Position numbers and translations under genes: made by a program. A model generated the notes under the pieces. The model did no database searches. It was not told where the DNA came from and saw nothing but the letters and a program-made list of their open reading frames with translations. Below, one piece after another: positions 31,719 to 35,712 of a DNA stretch of 35,712 nucleotides; positions within the stretch are counted from its first letter, which is position 1; each line of letters opens with the position of its first letter. The stretch covers positions 1-35,712 of the forward strand of contig CAZKAQ010000025.1 in NCBI GenBank assembly GCA_964550655.1, written 5' to 3'. Source of the stretch: GCA-1730015 sp964550655. Lineage in GTDB: Bacteria > Pseudomonadota > Gammaproteobacteria > Granulosicoccales > Granulosicoccaceae.

Positions 31719-32131
31719 AAGATTCCCGGTTATCTCAAATGTAGTATGGCCTCAGTATACACGTCGCTTGTTGGCGATCTGTAGCGGCTTTGCCCGGAAT
31801 CGAATGGAAGCTCATCGGGTGCGTATTGTCTTGTCTGCCCGTTTGTGAGCTGACGAGTTTCCCCTTCCTGCGATTATTGATTATGCTGCGTCGCTGGCTG
31901 ACAGGAATCAGTCCGGGGTGTTATGACTATCACCACAGAAATCCGGCGAATGAAAGCGACAAGGTCTTTACAACTACGTGGCAGGATAATTTTTTCTACA
32001 TTGGATAACATTGGTTTACATATAGTCGTTGTATCTGCACGCAGTAAGTTGCAGAATACGGCCCGTTTTGTGCGATCAGTACCGTCTGAGTTTTGACTCT
32101 GTAACCAATTTTGTAGTGGAGAGTGTGGCCT
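31719..32131. other. 413-base intergenic region, no convincing gene
   Basis: The gap between the divergent SDR and pyrophosphatase genes holds no recognisable element. A 41-codon ORF at 31883-32008 (+) has no ribosome site and no recognisable sequence. The end of the gap carries the ribosome site (GGAGAG, 32118-32123) of the pyrophosphatase gene. Confidence 0.5.
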
Positions 32132-32671
32132 GTGAAAATCGATGCGATTCCCGTTGGTAATAACCCGCCAGAGGATATCAACGTGATCATCGAGGTGCCT
32201 ATCGGTGGTGAGCCGATCAAGTACGAGCTCGATAAAGCTTCGGGCGCGTTAATCGTTGATCGCTTCCTCTACACGCCCATGCGATATCCCGGCAACTACG
32301 GTTTTGTGCCCCACACTTTGTCAGACGACGGAGATCCAATCGATGTTTTGATTTGTAATACCAGGCCATTGGTGCCAGGTGCTGTGATGAATTGTCGGCC
32401 GGTCGGCGTACTGGTGATGGAGGATGATGGCGGGCAGGACGAGAAAATTGTTGCGGTTCCGGCGGATCAGATCTCACAACGTTATTTGCATATTCAAAAC
32501 TATACCGACCTGCCGGAAATTACACAGAGTCAGGTGCAACATTTTTTTGAACACTACAAAGATCTCGAAGACGGTAAATGGGTGCGTATTGATGGCTGGC
32601 GAGACAGTGCGACAGCCAGAAGAATGATTCAGGAGGCTATGCAGCGTCTTCAAAATTTGAAGGTAGCCTGA
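32132..32671 (+). CDS. ppa: Inorganic pyrophosphatase (family I)
   Basis: A 179-aa soluble family I pyrophosphatase with the signature DGDPIDVL (DxDPxD), YPGNYGFVPHT and KWVRIDGW. It hydrolyses pyrophosphate to phosphate with Mg2+, driving nucleic acid and acyl-CoA synthesis in the cytoplasm. E. coli Ppa is 176 aa, matching a start at GTG 32132, which is also correctly spaced from GGAGAG; the longer frame starting at GTG 32123 would overlap the ribosome site. It stands alone. Confidence 0.95.
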   Translation: MKIDAIPVGNNPPEDINVIIEVPIGGEPIKYELDKASGALIVDRFLYTPMRYPGNYGFVPHTLSDDGDPIDVLICNTRPLVPGAVMNCRPVGVLVMEDDGGQDEKIVAVPADQISQRYLHIQNYTDLPEITQSQVQHFFEHYKDLEDGKWVRIDGWRDSATARRMIQEAMQRLQNLKVA

Positions 32672-32892
32672 ACCACTTCGTGGGCGATGTGCTTTCGCGC
32701 CATTGAGGCACGTTTTTCTTTTTTGCTGAAAGGTTGTGTCACGCAGCGCAATATCCTTGTCGGAGTTCAGCGCTTCCAGTGCATCCAGGACAAGTGTTTC
32801 AGTTTTTATACGAAACACTCGAAAGCTTGCTGGAATTTTGGCGCCAAATGCTAATTTTTTCGAACGCCATCCTCAACGGGTTAACATGCTTG

Positions 32893-32912
32893 CGTCACAT
32901 AGAGTTGTGACG
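32893..32912. promoter_or_regulatory. Perfect palindrome upstream of the NodB-type deacetylase
   Basis: CGTCACA (32893-32899) and TGTGACG (32906-32912) are exact inverted copies around six bases, about 25 bases before the TTG start. It looks like an operator for a dimeric regulator. The arm order is TCACA-N6-TGTGA, the reverse of a CRP site. The rest of the 266-base gap holds no gene I can support. Confidence 0.35.
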
Positions 32913-32937
32913 GTGATATTCATAGTAGAGCCTCGTA

Positions 32938-33804
32938 TTGTTTAAAAAATCCTTTTTGTTATTCCCCGGTCTGGTCAGTTTGTGTGTTTTCTGCTCGACG
33001 CTCGGCCAGGCATCCCCGGTAGAAATTCCACAGAACAAACCGGTTATTTACCTGACGTTCGATGATGGTCCGTCAAGTGACCAGGTCACTGAACGTATAC
33101 TCGAAGTGCTGGCCGAGCATGATGCAAAGGCTACTTTCTTCGTTACCGGTTTGCGGGCACGAGCTAACCCGGAAAAGATTGCAAAGATCTATAGCGCAGG
33201 GCATGCACTTGGTAATCATGCGTACAGTCATCGTGATCTGACCAAGCTGACCGATCATCGAGTCGATGAAGAATTCAGTTCGACTAATAAATACCTATAT
33301 GACGCAGGTGCACCAACCATCAACTGTTTTCGTGCACCTTTCGGAGTGACTAATAAAAGAGTCAAAGCCATTGCAGGTGAAATGGGAATGCGTTCTGTTG
33401 GCTGGAACATCGATACTCGCGACTGGGATGAGCGCGTTGATCCGGAACACCTCAGTGTGCAGTTGGAAGATAGCTACCACGAATCTATTGTATTGATGCA
33501 TGACGGACCAAGGCTACGGTGGCGAACACTTGCTGTCTTTACCCGTTGGATGGAAGACGCGGGTGATATTTATGACTTCAAGGTGCTCCCTGAGTGCGTA
33601 CAGCCAATGACGGAAACTTTTGCGGCACTCGATCCACCGACGACACTGCCACAGGAAACAAAGCCTCAGCTTGCGCTTGTGCCTGAGGAGCTTGTCGCAG
33701 AGCCGGTTACAGAGCCGTTAAGCATCGAAGAGCTTTTGGGAAAACTGGCTGCCTATGAGTTCAGTTTGGACCCGGAAGTTGTCGCACAAAATGAGAGTCA
33801 GTAA
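32938..33804 (+). CDS. Exported NodB-type polysaccharide deacetylase
   Basis: A 288-aa carbohydrate esterase family 4-like protein. Signal peptide (about residues 5-25), then the NodB domain with TFDDGP (D42-D43), H94-x3-H98 (NHAYSH), RAPFG and VGWNIDTRDW, and a closing LMHDG. It removes N-acetyl groups from polysaccharides such as peptidoglycan, chitin or poly-GlcNAc in the periplasm or outside. All metal ligands are present. The C-terminal 60 residues (Pro/Glu-rich) extend beyond the domain and look disordered. The start is TTG at 32938, with only a weak ribosome site. Confidence 0.88.
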   Translation: MFKKSFLLFPGLVSLCVFCSTLGQASPVEIPQNKPVIYLTFDDGPSSDQVTERILEVLAEHDAKATFFVTGLRARANPEKIAKIYSAGHALGNHAYSHRDLTKLTDHRVDEEFSSTNKYLYDAGAPTINCFRAPFGVTNKRVKAIAGEMGMRSVGWNIDTRDWDERVDPEHLSVQLEDSYHESIVLMHDGPRLRWRTLAVFTRWMEDAGDIYDFKVLPECVQPMTETFAALDPPTTLPQETKPQLALVPEELVAEPVTEPLSIEELLGKLAAYEFSLDPEVVAQNESQ

Positions 33805-33887
33805 ACTACCTACTGACGCAGACTGTTTCTGTTCGCTTACGCTTGATGGTGATTGTCAGTAGCTAACAGCTAATTAGTAATTGTGTG

Positions 33888-34490
33888 TCAGGGTAATGTT
33901 TTCTGGCGGTTTCTTGATTCAACAAACCGTTCACGAAGATTTCGTGCTGCAATGATCTGACGTCGTCCGATTGTCCATTTGCTATGCATATACCACTTGT
34001 GCCGTATATCTGCCGGTACCAGAAACCGGTAAACCACTTGCAAAAGATGGCTGACGCCTGTCCGGTTTAGTGTAGCCAGGATTTTATTTTTAACCCAGTT
34101 AAGAATCGGCTGTGGGATTATCAACAGTGCGATAATCAAGTAAGAACTACTCGCTGTTGCAAAAAGCAGTGTAAGTGCAATCGCTGTGCGTACCCAGAGC
34201 GGTGATTGCATGTAAAGCTGAAGTATCTTTAATAGCGAAGCGGATATTGATATTTTCAGCGACCGCAATCTGTGCCGCCAGGGTTTGTGAGAGAGCACCA
34301 CAAACCGTGTTGATCCTTTAATAAGTAGTTGTTTGATTTTCAAAAACAGTGAGTTTTTGAACATTAGTACGACAAATTTTGGCGTAAGTACTTTAACCAG
34401 CCCCTTGAGCATGGTTGTCATACCGATAAAAAGCGGTAGCAGAAAGGTATGCTCGAAGTAGGTGATGGCGATGACAACCACGACAAACAA
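33888..34490 (-). CDS. Hypothetical membrane protein
   Basis: I do not recognise this 200-aa protein. It has a hydrophobic helix at the start (FVVVVIAITYF), two helices around residues 100-130 (IALTLLFATASSSYLIIALLII) and a basic C-terminal tail (IGRRQIIAARNLRERFVESRNRQK). The call starts at TTG 34490. The frame stays open further upstream to a CTG at 34541, where the codons would read SDKPATSKLRLALSG, a typical N-terminus. No ATG lies in that extension and no ribosome site is visible at either, so the true start is uncertain. The window's MITE-like repeat begins within 90 bases upstream. Confidence 0.5.
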   Translation of the reverse strand: MFVVVVIAITYFEHTFLLPLFIGMTTMLKGLVKVLTPKFVVLMFKNSLFLKIKQLLIKGSTRFVVLSHKPWRHRLRSLKISISASLLKILQLYMQSPLWVRTAIALTLLFATASSSYLIIALLIIPQPILNWVKNKILATLNRTGVSHLLQVVYRFLVPADIRHKWYMHSKWTIGRRQIIAARNLRERFVESRNRQKTLP

Positions 34491-34575
34491 AATACCCGAA
34501 AGGGCCAGGCGCAGTTTACTGGTGGCAGGTTTATCGCTCAGAATAATTTATCGCTTAAACATTTATAGTGATTGA

Positions 34576-34822
34576 CTAGCCAGCATTACTCTTGAGGATT
34601 CGGCGTCCAGAGTCAATAGCGCTAAACAGGTCGCCCGATCGCCTGAGAAGCGTGGCACACGCCACGCGCCGAGGGGGATCGGGCGAGATGTGACGCGCTA
34701 TTGGCTCTGGCGTCGAATAGACAGTCTGTCAGTTCAGGGTTGATCATAAATTCACTGCAAACACTATAAAAAAAGAGATAAAAGCCAAATTCTCAAGTCG
34801 CCTCATGAATAATGCAGGCTAA
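34576..34822. mobile_element. MITE-like element with terminal inverted repeats and nested hairpins
   Basis: The left end (34576-34597, CTAGCCAGCATTACTCTTGAGG) and the inverse of the right end (34801-34822) match at 18 of 22 bases. Inside is a nested hairpin: an outer stem of about 23 bp (34599-34622 with 34695-34717), a perfect 10-bp middle stem (34631-34640, TCGCCCGATC, with 34677-34686) and a perfect 7-bp inner stem (GCGTGGC/GCCACGC). It has no ORF. A second copy starts at 35658. The right end overlaps the stop codon of the hydratase gene. No obvious target duplication was seen, and no transposase is present, so the maker is unknown. Confidence 0.7.
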
Positions 34823-35583
34823 CAACTCTTCCAGTTGGGAGCTCGTTTCTCTGCAAAAGCTGTTGCACCTTCCTTGCCGTCTTCACTGTTAAATACCAGA
34901 TCAACCTGAGTTTGCTGATGTTGCCAGAATTCAGTTTCTGTGCGGCCCTGCATTTCGCGAATGATTTCCTTTGATGCCAGTAGAGCAAGAGGTGCGTTTT
35001 TAGCGATGCTTTGTGCCAGTTCGATTGCGGTATTCAGTGCCTCGCCTTTTTCTGCCAGCTCTGCAACCATGCCGAGATCGTAGGCTTCTTCGGCGCGAAT
35101 GGGTGCACCGGTCAGCGCCATTTTCATTGCCCGCCCGTACGGTAACACGCGTGGCAATCTTAACAGTGCGCCGGCGGCTGCAAACAGGCCAACTGTCACT
35201 TCAGGGATGCCGAACTTCGCGCCTTTGGCGGCGACTATAAGATCAGCTGAGAGTGCCAGTTCCAGTCCACCGGCCAGTGCGAAACCCTCTACTGCACATA
35301 CCAGCGGCTTTTTTGATGCTCTCTCTGTGATACCGCCGAAGCCTCGATCATCGGCTGTTGGCAATCCCTTGCTGACAAATTCTTTCAGATCCATACCTGC
35401 ACAAAAACCACGACCGTTGCCGGTTAGTACACCGACACTTACGTCTTTGTTGTTATCCAGTTCGTCGAGACTGGCGGCCAGCATCTCTGCCAGTTCCTGA
35501 TTGACAGCATTCATTGCCTCCGGGCGATTCAAAGTGATGATCATTATCTGATCACGTATTTCAGTGGTAACTTCGTTGCCCAT
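34819..35583 (-). CDS. Enoyl-CoA hydratase/isomerase family (crotonase) protein
   Basis: A 254-aa crotonase. Both catalytic Glu positions are present: Glu in AGGLELAL (rat ECH Glu144) and in KFGIPEVTVG (Glu164). The oxyanion-hole segments GRGFCAGMDL and EGFALAGG are intact. After the second Glu the usual G-x-x-PGxGGTQRL loop is replaced by GLFAAAGALLRLP, seen in several crotonase subgroups. The reaction is likely hydration of an enoyl-CoA in fatty or amino acid catabolism; the exact substrate is open. The frame runs from a TTG at 35643, but ATG 35583 (GAAGG upstream) fits the family. The stop codon lies inside the right end of the MITE-like element, and the gene lies between that element and its second copy. 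Confidence 0.82.
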   Translation of the reverse strand: MGNEVTTEIRDQIMIITLNRPEAMNAVNQELAEMLAASLDELDNNKDVSVGVLTGNGRGFCAGMDLKEFVSKGLPTADDRGFGGITERASKKPLVCAVEGFALAGGLELALSADLIVAAKGAKFGIPEVTVGLFAAAGALLRLPRVLPYGRAMKMALTGAPIRAEEAYDLGMVAELAEKGEALNTAIELAQSIAKNAPLALLASKEIIREMQGRTETEFWQHQQTQVDLVFNSEDGKEGATAFAEKRAPNWKSC

Positions 35584-35657
35584 GCCGGTTCTGCCTTCTT
35601 GTTGGTCTTTTTTAATGTTGCCCGCGTTCGGTTCTGACTGCAAGTTCGTCTGTCGGA

Positions 35658-35712
35658 TTAGCCTGCATTATTCATGAGGATTCGTCGCCCAGAGTCAATA
35701 GAGCTAAACAGG
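35658..35712. mobile_element. Second MITE-like copy, cut by the window end
   Basis: The last 55 bases match the left end of the element at 34576-34630 with 7 differences over 55 bases. Its first 22 bases (TTAGCCTGCATTATTCATGAGG) are the exact inverse of the first copy's right end (34801-34822). It stops just where the middle stem would begin, so the remainder must lie outside the window. Confidence 0.75.

Noticed and set aside
31883..32008. 41-residue ORF before the pyrophosphatase gene
   Set aside because: No ribosome site, no recognisable sequence and a poor start context.
32893..32912. CRP site upstream of the deacetylase
   Set aside because: The arms are TCACA-N6-TGTGA, the opposite order from the CRP consensus TGTGA-N6-TCACA; kept only as an unspecific palindrome.

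Overview
The window looks like a chromosomal segment of a free-living, probably marine gammaproteobacterium with moderate GC. This is inferred from the gene set: RarD, GloC (YcbL type), SlyD with a His-rich tail, a DUF533 (YebE-like) protein, Gly-rich C-terminal sorting tails on secreted proteases, and MmsA. I cannot place it more precisely. There are no rRNA or tRNA genes, CRISPR arrays, phage modules or intact transposases. About 31 protein genes are convincing. Several use TTG or GTG starts.

Layout. 0.2-2.3 kb: a likely operon of a small DMT-type membrane protein, an SDR-fold protein with the complete halohydrin dehalogenase signature, and RarD. 2.3-3.8 kb: a small inverted-repeat element, a fungal-type (FCY1-like) cytosine deaminase, a long hairpin repeat, and glyoxalase II GloC. 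3.9-6.9 kb: a one-carbon/methionine cluster (homocysteine S-methyltransferase domain protein, ArsR-methyltransferase fusion, MetF) with an ArsR-operator-like palindrome. 7.0-11.8 kb: an amidase, a DUF922-like lipoprotein, a DUF1028 protein and an acyltransferase-3/SGNH O-acyltransferase. 12.2-18.6 kb: an M48 lipoprotein protease with TPRs, then a sensory block: Tll0287-like (DUF3365) CxxCH protein, a 1075-aa hybrid histidine kinase, and a separate Hpt protein. 18.8-21.2 kb: SlyD, a class II aldolase, and a LuxR-type regulator whose receiver domain lacks the phospho-acceptor Asp.

21.3-25.4 kb is an extracellular protease locus: an S8 subtilase and a divergent M35 aspzincin protease, both with Gly-rich C-terminal sorting tails. 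Directly behind the M35 gene is a lipoprotein that resembles the M35 N-terminal domain, which suggests a dedicated inhibitor or immunity partner. 25.6-31.7 kb: MmsA, a non-catalytic M16 homologue, a lone DegT/DnrJ-type aminotransferase, a Gly-rich DUF533 protein with a strong terminator, and a classical SDR. 32.1-35.6 kb: inorganic pyrophosphatase, a NodB-type deacetylase, an unidentified membrane protein and an enoyl-CoA hydratase. The hydratase lies between two copies of a MITE-like element with nested hairpins; the second copy is cut by the window end.

The most novel candidates are the halohydrin dehalogenase between two DMT transporters, the M35 protease with its propeptide-like lipoprotein, and the MITE pair around the hydratase gene.
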